A DNA stretch of 64,000 bases, from assembly GCA_028023455.1 (NCBI GenBank), contig JAQFVV010006473.1, forward strand, positions 1,044,702 to 1,108,701. The letters run 5' to 3'. Shown in pieces: positions 36,501 to 48,466 of the stretch. The DNA is from Epiperipatus broadwayi. Lineage: Eukaryota > Onychophora > Udeonychophora > Euonychophora > Peripatidae. The position numbers and the translations under genes are program-made. Position 1 is the stretch's first letter. Each line of letters begins with the position of its first letter. The notes under the pieces were generated by a model that was not told the origin of the DNA, ran no database searches, and saw only the letters and a program-made list of their open reading frames with translations.

Positions 36501-37896
36501 TATTGGTGATACATATCATTTTTAGCTAGCTGGCTTATGAATAAAATAATGCGCGAATTTTCCAAAATACTATTATTATAACGACTGCAGCTGACTTATG
36601 TGGATATAAAGTTTTACCGACTCAAATTGATGTATAATATAACATATTATATTATGGTTATAATTAAGTCACTAATGTTTGTAGTTTTTATTCCTACTCT
36701 AGGAATTGTTATTTTTCTTTAATAATGAATTCTCCATAAAATGCACACATACAAATTTTCTGATATTTGCCTTGAGAAAATTTACATTTTCTTTTTAAAA
36801 AATATACAGGTGCATAAGTAAATATCCTTTATCATTAATATTATTTCTAGATAATTTTCAGTGAATAAAACATATTTTAACGTGGGGAACTTACATTGTT
36901 TCTCAAAGCAGACAATTTCTTTTAGAAAGAGCGCAAAATTTTCTAGTTAACTTTCCTTGGCTTTTATAATATGTCTTTTAAATTATAAATTTTCTTTTAT
37001 ACCACGAAAAGATAATTAAATAAGGTAAAGTTAACAAATCATTGATTATTTCCTGGAAATTACTCATATTACTTATTTTAAATATAATGACATTTTCCGT
37101 GATTGCTGTAGTCAATATGGTCATTTTGAACTTTAGCATAAGATAGTACATTTTTGCATATAAAAAGCTTTAAAATAGGTAGATGGCAATAGAAAACAGA
37201 ATATCTTATCAAATAGGATTAGCCATGCATGATATTACTAACAATTTACTGGACTTATATTTATTTCTGCAATAAAAAATTTGTTACCGAATTTCAGTAC
37301 TGCTTCCTCCTTGTAAAACTAAAGTCAGACTAAACTTTCTTCAAAATTTGGTGGTCTTGTTTTAGCAACCTCTTACAGAAAAATAATCATTTAATTATAC
37401 ATAAATAAAAGAAAAGAAAAACCCATTACAATCATATAGCTTTCCGTATGATTTAAATGAATTACAAAGTAATTTGACAAATAATGAAAAATAATAAATA
37501 TACTCAATTAATAATTAGTGATGTACATTTCTTTTAAATATGATTTTCTACAAAATAAATTATCAGAAGTTATTGTGCTTTATGACAAGACATTCATCTA
37601 CTCTCCCCCTTTACCCATCCAAAATCAATTACTGTTTATGATAGGTGCTTTTATACTATATTAAATTGCGCTTATTGTTAAAATTTTAATTAAATTATTC
37701 ATGCTCTTCTTCAAAATGACATCAAATCACTAAATTTTTTAGTTATTTGCTTAAAACACGTTAAAGTGAGTAAATAGCATATTTTATTAATCACTTAATA
37801 TTATTATTATTTTACTTTTTTATTTCCTAGAAAAGGATAGCATTGTTTTCCTGTGGAAACAATGCCAAATAAACCAAGTGTCAATAACACTAGGTT

Positions 37897-37899
<3 letters not shown>
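33561..37899. other. Microsatellite-poor AT-rich DNA
   Basis: No gene supported. It is a little richer in GC than its surroundings between about 34950 and 35700 and lacks long microsatellites. A 29-bp tandem repeat lies at 34475-34561. A minus-strand match to box B (agttcgaatccaggtc, 34660-34645) has no clear box A. It may be single-copy DNA such as an intron. Confidence 0.45.
34475..34561. repeat. 29-bp tandem repeat, ~3 units
   Basis: Units begin with aacaag, aacaag and aacaaa at 34475, 34504 and 34533; the first two share ataatttattatta. Confidence 0.7.

Positions 37900-37986
<87 letters not shown>
37900..37986. repeat. (TA)n microsatellite
   Basis: About 43 uninterrupted TA units. Confidence 0.97.
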
Positions 37987-37989
<3 letters not shown>

Positions 37990-38781
37990 AAAGATTTTCA
38001 TGGGCTATATATGTAAATGAAATGTTATTAAAACATTAAATGTGAAATAAAATATTAATTTTCTTCTTAGTAGTATATAAATATAAAATTAATATATTAA
38101 TTATAATATTAATTTATATATTAATATTTAATAAAAAATTGTTTTAGATATATTAAATCTAGTAACCAAATAAATAATATAAACATTTCTTATTAACTAA
38201 TGTCTATAATAATAAAACAATGCATTGAATCTTAATTCAAAACCTAGAAAATCAAAATAAGCAAAAAGAAAAAACAACTATTAGAGTTTTTATTTCTTAT
38301 ATAAAAGGAAGTACAGACAATATTGAACTTATTGTAAAACATTACAATATAAAAACAACATATTAAAAAATTAGTAGCATTCTATTCAAACAACTTTAAT
38401 TCCTTTTTATGGCCATGGAGTATGTGAATTTTTATGTAGCATTTGAAAAGTATTTTATATAACTATGAGCAATTGTTACATCAATGCTAGAATAGATGAC
38501 CATGTTAATGAAGTTAAGAAACATTCATCATCATCAGCTCTATCTCTTCATTTTATAGATAAGGTCATAATATTCATTTTTCTAATATGGGAATATTATC
38601 TAGATGTTACCAACAGTACTAGATCAGAAATGTCATTAAGTTTTTAAAAGGCTAAATTGTATCAACAAATGTGACGATACATGTAAATTGCCTTATATTT
38701 GGAATAATTTTTTAAAAACTTATTAATCTAAATAATTTCTGATATTTATTATTTTCATTAGTAGAATGCTGCTGCTTACTA
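37987..38781. other. AT-rich spacer
   Basis: A 60-codon frame at 38465-38647 has no recognisable feature. Otherwise AT-rich with no structure. Confidence 0.5.
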
Positions 38782-39129
38782 TTCTTCTTCTTCTTCTTCT
38801 TCTTCTTCTTCTTCTTCTTCTTCTTCTTCTTCTTCTTCTTCTTCTTCTTCTTCTTCTTCTTCTTCTTCTTCTTCTCTTCTTCTTCTTCTTCTTCTTCTTC
38901 TTCTTCTTCTTCTTCTTCTTCTTCTTCTTCTTCTTCTTCTTCTTCTTCTTCTTCTTCTTCTTCTTCTTCTTCTTCTTCTTCTTCTTCTTCTTCTTCTTCT
39001 TCTTCTTCTTCTTCTTCTTCTTCTTCTTCTTCTTCTTCTTCTTCTTCTTCTTCTTCTTCTTCTTCTTCTTCTTCTTCTTCTTCTTCTTCTTCTTCTTCTT
39101 CTTCTTTCTTCTTCTTCTTCTTCTTCTTC

Positions 39130-39163
<34 letters not shown>

Positions 39164-39178
39164 GTTGTTGTTGTTGTT
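38782..39178. repeat. Compound triplet microsatellite (TTC)n(TTA)n(TTG)n
   Basis: About 350 bp of TTC units with two single-base slips (near 38875 and 39105), then about 11 TTA units (39129-39162), then about 5 TTG units (39163-39178). The TTC part is a pure pyrimidine strand with mirror symmetry, the class that can form triplex DNA. Long poly-Phe/Leu and poly-Glu frames across it are artefacts. Confidence 0.97.
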
Positions 39179-39224
39179 TCAACGATAAGCTTTATTTGTC
39201 TTAAAGGGTTACAAGAGTCTACAT

Positions 39225-39720
39225 AGTATGGATTGCTGTGTTTACATGGGCAATCCGTAGTTGTAGGTTTACATATATAAAATTGGATTTATTGTTTTAC
39301 ACAGGATTACAGGAATTTTTACATGCTGTGAATTAGTTACATGGTTTTACATAACTTGGATTGCTGTGGTTACATGGGGAATGCATAGATATAGGTTTAC
39401 ATATATAAAAGTTGATTTATTGATTTACATGAGATTACAAAAAAAAATGTCATGCTGTGGATTAGTTACAAAGGTTTTTTCTTGGCTTAGACTGCCATGG
39501 TTTGATTGACAATCCATAGGTGCAGGTTTATGTATGCAAAAGTTTATTTATGCTGTGGATTAGTTAGAAAGAATTTTACATAGCTTAGATTGATGTGATT
39601 ACATGGGTAGTCTGTAGTTGCAGTTTTACATATGTAAAAGTTGTTTTATTTGTTTACACAAGATTTCATAAATTTTACATACTCTGGACTACTGTATCTA
39701 CAGATGCAATTCAAGTTTAG
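39225..39720. repeat. Degenerate ~130-bp minisatellite, ~5 units
   Basis: Units marked by ggattgctgtg or variants start near 39231, 39358, 39490, 39598 and 39687. Within units, ttacatggg, gtaggtttacatatata and gctgtggattagttac recur. The first two intervals are about 127 and 132 bp; later units carry deletions. No frame is open across it, so it is noncoding. Confidence 0.8.
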
Positions 39721-40164
<444 letters not shown>

Positions 40165-40262
40165 GAATATTTCCTGCATCTCTATAATTATTTTTATATT
40201 TGTTACCCAGTTCATGACCAGAGTGACCTGGCTGAAACATTGATATATATATATATATATAT

Positions 40263-41848
40263 TGTACCAAGATACATTGTTATCTAATTAATATTTTATA
40301 AATCTGTTTTTTTTTTTTTTAAACAATAAAAATTGAAAGAATAAATTTAAAACTAAAAAGTAGGGTGGGGGGGGTTATTATTAATAAATAAATGCTTTAA
40401 GAAAGGATAAGATTTTTTTTATTTAAAAAAGGGAAAAAATTCTTATGAAATAAAAATGATTTAATATTATTTTAATTAATTTGTAATAAATATAATAAAG
40501 AAAATTCATTTTGTTTTATAATAAAACTATTAAATGTGTGCGTGTGTGTGTGAAAGTTTTAAAGAAAAAAAATAGAAGCCAAATCAGAGTGAAGCAAAGT
40601 ACAATTATTTTACGAGACAATAGATGCTGTTGTTAATAAAAAAAATTCCATTGTTTAAACAGTTTAAATATTTCAACATTTATTATTATTGTCATTATTA
40701 TTACATTTTTAAAAATATTTCTTGAAGCTATAGATATAACAATTATATATTATTGTTATGTCTCCCAATATAATGCATTGCTAAATCAGCATGTTGTACA
40801 GTCAACTGTAGCTTTCTTAGTTCAGAGGGAACCATGTTCGAATAAAGCAAGTAAAATAGCGAAGTGTGTGTATGCTGGAAAACCCATAAAAGTTTATATA
40901 AAATCATAGGATCCAAAGGAGATTTGTTGGAAGTTAGTGCTAACTGGTCATAAGTAATTTTAAAGAATCTACATTGTACTGTGTTCGTCATTTCCAAAGT
41001 CATAAATCCTAGGTAACTTTTGTTTTAATATGTTTTCATTCTTGATTTCCTTTAAAGATAAACAATAAACTATGGTAAATAAACTTTAAATAGGCTTCTA
41101 TGTTTAATTATATTTACAGACATTGTGTGTACGAATGTGTGAATTTTAAGTTAACGCATTGTGTATATTTTATTTATAACAATAATGTATTAAAAAACAT
41201 TTATCTAAAATGAACAGAATGTGCATGTTTAAATTATAAAACAAAATGATTGTTTAATAAAAAAAGGAAATATTTAAATTGTCTTTTAAAATATTTATGT
41301 TTATGTTTTAACACACACAGTTATACAAAGTAATATTTTAATAAAATGAAAAGGAAAAAAATTAATCATTAAGTAAGAAATAATTAATTTAAAAATAAAA
41401 GGATAAGGAAATCATAATTTTAAAAGTAAGGATTTGTTGGGTAAAGACGTAAATTGTTTTCTTATTCAGTACATTGGTATTTTTTTTTTAAAATAGAAGT
41501 ATTATCTAGGGCGAAGTTGTTATTCTCTTAAAAGGTTGTTAAAATCTATTGAGCTAGCTAAATCTCAGGTACTAGATAGGCTGATCAAGTAAACATGTTA
41601 ATTACAATGTAATTAGCTGGCACGCAAAGGTTTTTCCTTTAAAACAAATAAAGTGTTTGTTTGGTTAGTATTTATCTAGTAGCTGAGTGTTTATGTTATT
41701 GGTAGATTGCTGCTAATGATATTTTACACTCTACCTGAGGACCAAGCACTTTCGAAGAGTAAATCATAAGAAGGAAGGTAGAGTAAAGTTATGTTATTAT
41801 TATTAGTAATATTATTGCTTAAGTTAGGTTGAAAAGGTGGGTGGTTTA
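40263..41848 (+). repeat. Left LTR of Ty3/gypsy element
   Basis: Begins TGTACC and ends near GGTTTA, an imperfect inverted terminus. It aligns with 46125-47759 over its length. Near its start it holds a run of T (40308-40320) and a G-tract (40366-40374). A 1.6-kb LTR is long for this class. Confidence 0.9.
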
Positions 41849-41849
41849 T

Positions 41850-41998
41850 TTGGCACATCAATGTGGCCTGAAACTAGACATTTCAAGTGGTAGAACCAAT
41901 GTGAGGTGTAGTTGTACGTTCATTTGGTGTACTGATGTGGTTTGAAACTAATTGTTTCAAATGATAGGACTAACACAAGTTGTAGTTGGATGTTTATT
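41850..41998 (+). promoter_or_regulatory. Primer-binding site and duplicated leader
   Basis: TGGCACATCAATGTGGCC begins at 41851, two or three bases after the LTR, where a tRNA primer would bind; TGG at the start matches a tRNA CCA end. The tRNA is not identified. The segment is repeated in tandem about 74 bp on: atgtggcctgaaacta at 41861 and atgtggtttgaaacta at 41935. Confidence 0.6.
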
Positions 41999-42249
41999 TT
42001 TAAGTGGGATGGTCAAAGTTAGTGATTAATAATCAAGGTGACAAGTAGTGAAAGAGAGGTTAGAAAGTGTGATAGTAGTGCATTTGTTTTTTAAAACTGG
42101 TCAGATTAGCGTAACTATTAAAGGTGATTTTGTATGACATTATATAACGGGGAAGCATAATCTTTTAGAAAGAAAAAAAACAGGGACACTCTGAATGAAT
42201 GAGGATAGTTGAACATGAGGCATGAAAGTAGAACTTCAAGATGGTTAAA

Positions 42250-42910
42250 GTTGATAGTACATACGTTTTGGGAAATAAAGAAAAAAATACTTTTGGATGA
42301 AATTAAATAAATTAGTGGTGAAATGGAAATAGCAAGCCGTGTTATAAATATAAAAACTTTCTCAGAAAACAGAGGGTAAATACCAAATAGACATTTAGAG
42401 AGTTTAGAACAGTTTTTCTCATGTAACAAGTTTACCAAATTAATAAGGCTAATATAGCCATTAGTTATATAAAGGAGGAGGCTGAAGTTTGGTGGGAGTC
42501 AATGAGAGTAAAATCAACAAGTTTTGAGAAGTACAAATGAGCATTGCTGTTAAGTTATTGGAGGGAGGAGCTTCAGGAGAAGGATAAGTGTCAGGTAGAA
42601 AAAGATAAATGGCAGATAGGGGAGCCATTGAGTACATTTTTTCACAGACAAGTAGCAAAACTGAGAATGGTCACAGCCTACAAGCTGTCTGAACAGCAAA
42701 TTTTGCGTATAATAAGGTGAGGTTTTCCAGAGGATATTGATAGTAAGGGACACTATAGAACAGACTGCAGAGATACGTATGATGATGGACAACCATCAAC
42801 AATATGAGAAAAGTTGGAGCAAAGAAGTGAATGCCGAAAATACTTGCAGACATGTAGCAAACTTGATACAAAATGAAGAGAAGGAGGATTTGAGGATGGC
42901 ATCTCATATG
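42250..42910 (+). pseudogene. gag: gag remnant
   Basis: Decayed capsid gene. At 42370-42420 a SLEQFFS block and, in another frame at 42457-42520, AISYIKEEAEVWWESM resemble the capsid motif of Ty3/gypsy Gag proteins, which contains a leucine/alanine-rich helix followed by A..WW. At 42748-42768 the sequence GHYRTDC keeps the second half (H-X4-C) of a CCHC zinc knuckle, while the first cysteines are missing. Gag would form the particle that packages the RNA. Frames change several times and no start codon can be fixed. Assignment depends on position between leader and protease as much as on motifs. Confidence 0.55.
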
Positions 42911-42929
42911 CCCAAAAATAAAAGGCAGA

Positions 42930-43220
42930 ACTGTAAACATATTGTTTGACTCAGGAAGTCAGATATCAGTGATTTCACAGATAATTTTTGCTGAAATGGG
43001 TCAGAGCAATTTGGAACTCAAATCCTTGCCACTAAAGAATGTATATGTAACATTGGCAAATGGGAAAAAAGCCAAACTAGCATTGGAACAAGCTTGGATA
43101 AGTATGAGTATAGCAGGAAAGGTATTTAATCACATTATGTTGGTTTTAGAGGGACTGATACATGATGTTATCCTGGGATCAGATTTTATGTGTGAATTTG
43201 GATGTGTGTTAGATTATTAG
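42930..43220 (+). pseudogene. Retropepsin (aspartic protease) domain of pol
   Basis: An open stretch of about 92 codons (methionine at 42942). It holds LFDSGSQISVIS, the active-site loop with D-S-G in place of the common D-T-G, about 60 residues of beta-rich sequence, then HDVILGSDFM, the conserved I-L-G-x-D block near the C-terminus. Length and motif spacing match a retroviral-type protease, which acts as a dimer to cut Gag-Pol. It is the best-preserved domain besides RT, although a stop follows at once. It lies between gag and RT as expected. Confidence 0.8.
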
Positions 43221-43329
43221 AAATGACAGGTGAGAATTAGTAAAACGGAAATCCCATTTGATGTGTGTGATATAAATAATGTTAATGCAGAGTGTTATGT
43301 AATAAGTGCAGGAATAGAAATAGAGATAA

Positions 43330-44400
43330 AAGGTGCTGGAAGATGAACAAGGAAGTGAGGATGGAAAACAGTTAAAGGAGTTGTTGACTGCGTATGAAAG
43401 TATATTTTCAGAAATACCTGGAGTAATTGAGGAATACGAGCATAGAATAAAGCTTATGGAGAACTGACCATATCAAGCATGAGAATATCCTATACCACAC
43501 CAATATAGAAATGCAGTGGAGAAACAACTAGAGAATGTGTTAAAATGGGGAATTATTTGTAAATGCTCATCTCCATATAATAACCCACTAGTGACAGTAA
43601 AAAATGTGTCTATTCGTCTGTGCTTAGATGCACAGCAATTGAATAAAATAAGTGTTAGATACCAATGCACTACCACATATAAGTGAATTATTAATGAAGT
43701 TTTATAAAAAATATTTTCAACTTTTGACCTAATGGCCAGTTACTGGCAGATCAAGCTGCATCCTGAGAACCAGAAATACACTGCTTTCCATTATAACAGA
43801 TGAGCATATAATTTTAACCGAATTCCTTTCGGTTTAAAAAACAGCAGGGCAGGATTAATGCAATGCCTTGATCAAGTATTATCCAATAAATTCAAAAGCT
43901 TGATTACAATGTATGTGGATGATATCATTTTAATATCAGAAAGTGTGGGAGAACACTTTGAGCATTTGAAATTGTTATTCGATGAATGTAAAAATAAAGG
44001 AATTAAATTAAATTTAGGCAAAAGCCATTTAATGACTACAGAAGTTAAATTCTTGGGCCATATAATTAGTGAACAAGGAATATCTCCAAATCCAGAAAAA
44101 ATCCAAGCTATACAAAATTTTTCCAGGCCAATGAAGAAGAAAGAGGTCAAGTCTTTTCTTGGGTTGCATAATTTTTTCAATCGATTTTATAAAAAATTTT
44201 CCTCAGATATGGAGCCTCTGTTACAGCTACTAAGAAAAGATAAAAAATGGGTGTGGGAAAAGCAACAAGAGCGCAGTTTTGAATGTATAAAAAAAGGTTT
44301 TTTAAAGAAAGTCATGTTGACATACCCAGACTTTGGTAAACCATTTATAGTACAAATGGACAGCAGTGGAATCGGATTGGGGCTACATTATCTCAGATGA
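43330..44400 (+). pseudogene. pol: Reverse transcriptase domain of pol
   Basis: From about 43380 the frame resembles the start of Ty3/gypsy RT: a KLMEN stretch, then EKQLENVLKWGII, SSPYNNPLVTVK and the first palm block with RLCLDAQQLNK. After frame disruptions near 43650-43730, STFDLMASYWQIKLHP gives motif A with its catalytic Asp; one in-frame TGA follows at 43801-43803, then IPFGLKNSRAG (motif B). The long open stretch 43858-44400 holds YVDD at 43912-43923 (motif C), then LNLGKSH, VKFLGHIIS and the connection block with FLGLHNFFNRF. Intact relatives copy the RNA into DNA inside the particle. Several stops make this copy dead. Confidence 0.9.
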
Positions 44401-44720
44401 TGGAAGGTATGGGGTGCTTTTCTTTGTAAGTCATTTATTAAATGGGCCAGAAAAAATTATACTGTAACTGAGAGAGAGGCTTTAGTGATCGTGTGGGTGT
44501 TTAAGAAGTTTAGGCAATACTTAATAGAATCACAGGTGATAGTGATGACTGATCACAGAAGCCTTGAGTTCCTTAATCATAGTTTTCTTACAAATAGTGG
44601 ATTGATCCACTGGAGTCTATTCTTGCAAGAGTTTGATTATAGTATACAGTATTGTCCAGGCAAAGACAATATGGCAGCAGATGCTTTAAGTCGATACCCA
44701 ATAGAACATCAAGTACAACA
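44300..44720 (+). pseudogene. RNase H domain of pol
   Basis: Follows the RT. The first catalytic Asp is in VQMDSSGIG near 44350-44376. A frameshift just after, near 44385-44450, breaks the frame. The second part is open from 44485 with VIVMTDHRSLEF, whose Asp is the usual third acidic residue; the Glu is in TEREAL near 44470. The end of the domain has the tether PGKDNMAADALSR, a hallmark of Ty3/gypsy RNase H. This domain degrades the RNA strand of the hybrid. The order RT, RNase H, then integrase is intact. Confidence 0.85.
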
Positions 44721-45985
44721 TTTAAATTGTAATAATACATACACAGCAATGGCAGAAATACATCAAGGCGAAGAGATAGAATGTGGTTTGAAAAGGTTAA
44801 GAGATTTGCAAGAAAATGATGCAGAATATAAACAAATAATATACTATTTGCATCACCAACCTATAAATGGACCTATAAACAATACATTATGGAAAGAGAG
44901 GAAATAATATTGTTTAAAAGATGAACTTTTGCAGCACAAAATAAAAGATAGTGAATGTATGCGAATTGTTCTGCCAATAGTCATGTGGAAACAGATGATT
45001 AAGTACATACATGAAAAGTACAGACATTATGGGGCAAGTAAAACTGAAGGATGGATACACAACTGGTTTTATTGGCTGAGTATGTATAGGAGTGTCTTAA
45101 ACATCATTGAGGGTGTATAGTGTGTGCAAAAACCAAACCACCTAATATGGCAAATACAGGACCACCGAGACCTATATACATATATCAGCCTAATAGTTTA
45201 TTGGCAATAGACTTTTATGGACCATTACCTCAATTTAATCAGAAAAAATATCTAGTTGTTACTTATGATGTTTTTTTCCAAGTTTGTGGCTATTTACCTG
45301 GTGGTGCAAGCTGATGCTAGACAGACCATAAAAGTCCTTGAACATCAACATTTTTGAGATGTGGAAATTCCAAAACAAATAATGTCAGACCATGGAACAC
45401 CCTTTATGTCTGAGAATGGAAAAGATGTATGAAGCATCACAAATAAGACATATACTTACTTCAATGCATAATCCACAATCTAATCCATGTGAATGAGTCA
45501 TGAGGGAATTGGGACATTTATTTCATGTGTACTAACAGAATAATCATCGTAGATGGGTAAAAGAGGCAATGAGAATAGCTGACATGATAAATTGGTCAAA
45601 GAATGAATCAACTGGATTCGAGCCCATTAGATTCCATCAAGGAAAAAATATTCCATATCCATTCAAAACTATCCTACCAGTTAGAGTGCTATATATTGAC
45701 AAGAAAAATGATGTTGACAAGGCATGCCAGAAGCTTAGAAGGATGGGTAGTATAATACAAAAAAGACAAGGGAAGGTTAAATGTGTATTTAGGTTGGGGG
45801 ATGAAGTTATGGTGAGGGTAAACCCAGTAAGTCATCCAGAGATGGGAATATATAAAAAATTTCAACCAATATATGATGGGCCTTATAAGATCATAACAGA
45901 ATATGAAAATAATGCATTTGAAATTGCTCAGGGTCAGAGAAAAGAGGAACGTTCAATGCTCGATCTTTACAAGTATTAAAAAAAT
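44720..45985 (+). pseudogene. Integrase domain of pol, with GPY/F module
   Basis: Open pieces at 44485-44907, 44929-45120, 45120-45314 and 45569-45979 together make a Ty3/gypsy integrase. HEKYRH (H-X4-H) near 45010 and C-I-V-C at 45114-45125 form the zinc-binding HHCC; the two pairs are in different frames. AIDFYGPLP near 45206-45235 has the first catalytic Asp, MSDHGTPF near 45382 the second, and the Glu follows at 45491 in NPCE, about 35 residues on, the D-D-35-E spacing. The C-terminus has KFQPIYDGPYKI, the GPY/F module. The enzyme inserts the DNA copy into the genome. At least three frameshifts or stops occur. No chromodomain is seen after GPY/F; the frame stops at 45977-45979. Confidence 0.85.
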
Positions 45986-46103
45986 TATAGTAGATAAATA
46001 GGACTACATGGGTATAGGTAAATGAACTTTAATTAAATAAAGTAATATAACATTTATAAATTTAAATTTTGAAAACTAAAATGCTCAGAAGGATATTTTA
46101 GTT

Positions 46104-46124
46104 TCAGAGGAGGGATGGAGATAA
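46104..46124 (+). promoter_or_regulatory. Polypurine tract before right LTR
   Basis: The purine-rich stretch agaggagggatggagataa ends directly at the TGTACC of the right LTR. In this class it primes second-strand DNA synthesis. Confidence 0.75.
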
Positions 46125-47759
46125 TGTACCGAGATACATTGTTATCTAATTAATATTTTATAAATCTGTTTTTTTTTTTTTTAAAAAAAAAGTTGAAAGA
46201 ATAAATTTAAAACTAAAAAGTAGGATACGGGAGTTTATTATTAAAGAAAAATAAATAATAAATGCTTTAAAAGAGGATAAGATTTTTTTTATTTAAAAAA
46301 GGAAAAAAAAATCTTATGAAATAAAAATGATTTAATATTATTTTAATTAATTTGTAATAAAAATAATAAAGAAAATTCATTTTGTTTTATAATAAAACAA
46401 TTAAATGTGTGCTTGGGTGTGTGAAAGTTTTAAAGAAAAAAATTAAAAGCCCATTCAGAGCGAAGCAAAGTACATTTATTTCACGAGACAATAGACACTG
46501 TTGTTAATAAAAAATTTCCATTGTTTAAGCAGTTTAAATATTTCAACATTTATTATTATTGTCATTATTATTACATTTTTAAAAATATTTCTTGAAGCTA
46601 TAAATATAACAATTATATAAATTGTTATGTCTTCCAATATAATGCAATGTTAAATCACCGCATTGTACAGTCAACTGGAGCTTTCTTAGTTCGGTGGGAA
46701 CCATGTTTGAATAAAGCAAGTAAAATAGCAGAATGTGTGTATGCTAGAAAACCCATGAAAGTTTATATAAAATCACAGGATCCAAAGGAGATTTGTTGGA
46801 AGTTAGCACTAACTGGTCATAAGTAATTTTAAAGAATCTACATTGTACTGTGTACATCATTTCCAAAGTCATAAATCCAAGGTAACTTTTGTTTTAATAT
46901 GTTTTCATTCTTGATTTCCTTTAAAGATAAACAATAAACTGTGTTAAATAAACTTTAAATCTTTTTAAAATAATATTTGGAAAATACAAACAATATCGGC
47001 TTCTATGTTTAATTATATTTAAAGACATTGTGTGTACGAATGTGTGAATTTTAAGTTAACGCATTATGTATATTTTATTTATAATAATAATGTATTAAAA
47101 AAAAACATTTATCTAAAATGAACAGAATGTGCATGTTTAAATTATAAAACAAAATGATTGGTTTTTTTTAAAAAAGGAAATATTTAAATTGTCTTTTAAA
47201 ATATTTATGTTTATGTTTTAACACACACAGTTATACAAAGTAATATTTTAATAATATGGAAAGGGGAAAATTTAATCATTACATAAGAAATAATTAATTT
47301 AAAAGTAAAAGGATAGGGAAATCATAATTTTAAAAGTAAAGATTTGTTGGGTAAAGACGTAAATTGTTTTCTCATTCAGTACATTGGCATTTTTTTTATT
47401 AAAATAGAAGTATTATCTAGGGCAAAGTTGTTATTCTATTAAAAGGTTGTTAAAATCCGTTGAGCTAGCTGGATCTCAGGTACTAGATAGACTGATCAAG
47501 TAAACACGTTAATTACAATATAATTAGCTGGTGCCCAAAGGTTTTTCCTTTAAAACAAATAAAGTGTTTGTTTGGTTAGTATTTATCTAGTAGCTGAGTG
47601 TTTATGTTATTGGTAGATTGCTGCTAATGATATTTTACACTCTACCTGAGGACCAAGCACTTTGGAAGAGTAAATCATAAGAAGGAAGGTAGAGTAAAGT
47701 TATATTATTATTATTAGTAATATTATTGTTCAAATTAGGTTGAGAAGGTGGGTGGTTTA
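46125..47759 (+). repeat. Right LTR of Ty3/gypsy element
   Basis: Aligns with the left LTR over its whole length with many substitutions and small indels. It has about 40 extra bp near 46963-47000 (after aataaactttaaat) and lacks the left LTR's long G-tract. It ends in GGTTTA, next to a (TA)n run. Confidence 0.9.
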
Positions 47760-47780
47760 TATATATATATATATATATAT

Positions 47781-47924
47781 AGTAAGTATTAGCCAGTTCA
47801 TGCTTAAGAGAGTTACAATTTTATTTTATTTTTAAAAAAAACAGTGTGACAAAAAAGAGAGATAATTTACTTTAGTTAACTAGGGGTCGTCTTTGTTTTA
47901 ACAGATACGTGTCTTATAATCACT

Positions 47925-47968
<44 letters not shown>

Positions 47969-48204
47969 AATGTATACATGTTTTGAAATGCATTCAGCTT
48001 TCATTTTTAATTTAACTTAAAGTTGGTATTTTATTGACATCTATAGTAAGAATGCATATAAATAAATAATAATGGAGAAGGCATAAATGAATTTAATCAA
48101 GTGGATATTTAAAAAAAAATGTTAATGATAAAGTTAACTAAGAGTGTGTATGGCTGTATTCCTAAAGAAATAAGAAAATTAATTTATAACCTGTATTTTT
48201 AATA
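47781..48204. other. AT-rich spacer with (TA)n(TG)n
   Basis: Contains a (TA)n(TG)n tract at 47926-47964. No gene. Confidence 0.6.
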
Positions 48205-48466
48205 TAGGGTATATGAGCACAGACTTTTAGATGACCCATCACTCTCCACTTTATCTAATAACACTGATACACTCAAGCACATATATGCTGAAAAGATAAA
48301 TAATCACCAATATACGTATTTATCAGTTGGTCCAGATTATCATCTCCCACACATATATACTATAAGTACTCAGATATATATTAAGATAGACAATCTTCAT
48401 ACTATAATAGACAGGTTCCAATCTACTACACACTCCAACTCTTCAACCGTCCATCCAATTGTATTT
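48205..48466 (-). repeat. Family A repeat, partial copy
   Basis: Shares tgagcacagactt, taaataatcaccaatata, tcagttggtccagattat and gacaatcttcatac blocks with the arms of the foldback at 5295-5987. The box-B-like end is replaced by tatgagcacagac, marking a subfamily also seen at 50146 and 56388. Confidence 0.75.

Larger units (their letters stand above)
40263..47759 (+). mobile_element. Ty3/gypsy-type LTR retrotransposon, degenerate
   Basis: A complete structural element of about 7.5 kb. It has two similar LTRs (40263-41848 and 46125-47759), a primer-binding-like site right after the left LTR, a purine-rich tract right before the right LTR, and internal remains in the order gag, protease, RT, RNase H, integrase. 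Integrase after RNase H defines the Ty3/gypsy order. It lies in a (TA)n run (40242-40262 on the left, 47760-47780 on the right), which hides the target-site duplication. Every coding part has stops or frameshifts and the LTRs have diverged, including an indel of about 40 bp, so it is an old, inactive copy. I see no envelope-like frame between integrase and the right LTR. Confidence 0.9.

Noticed and set aside
38712-39188. Poly-Glu/Lys and poly-Phe/Leu frames of 140-156 codons
   Set aside because: They are translations of the TTC/TTA/TTG array on both strands. The repeat explains the absence of stops.
42118-42940. Several minus-strand frames across the gag region
   Set aside because: Shadows of plus-strand gag/protease sequence. 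The plus strand has the motifs.
45980-46103. Envelope-like gene between integrase and the right LTR
   Set aside because: Only about 120 bp separate the integrase stop from the polypurine tract; there is no room for an envelope gene.
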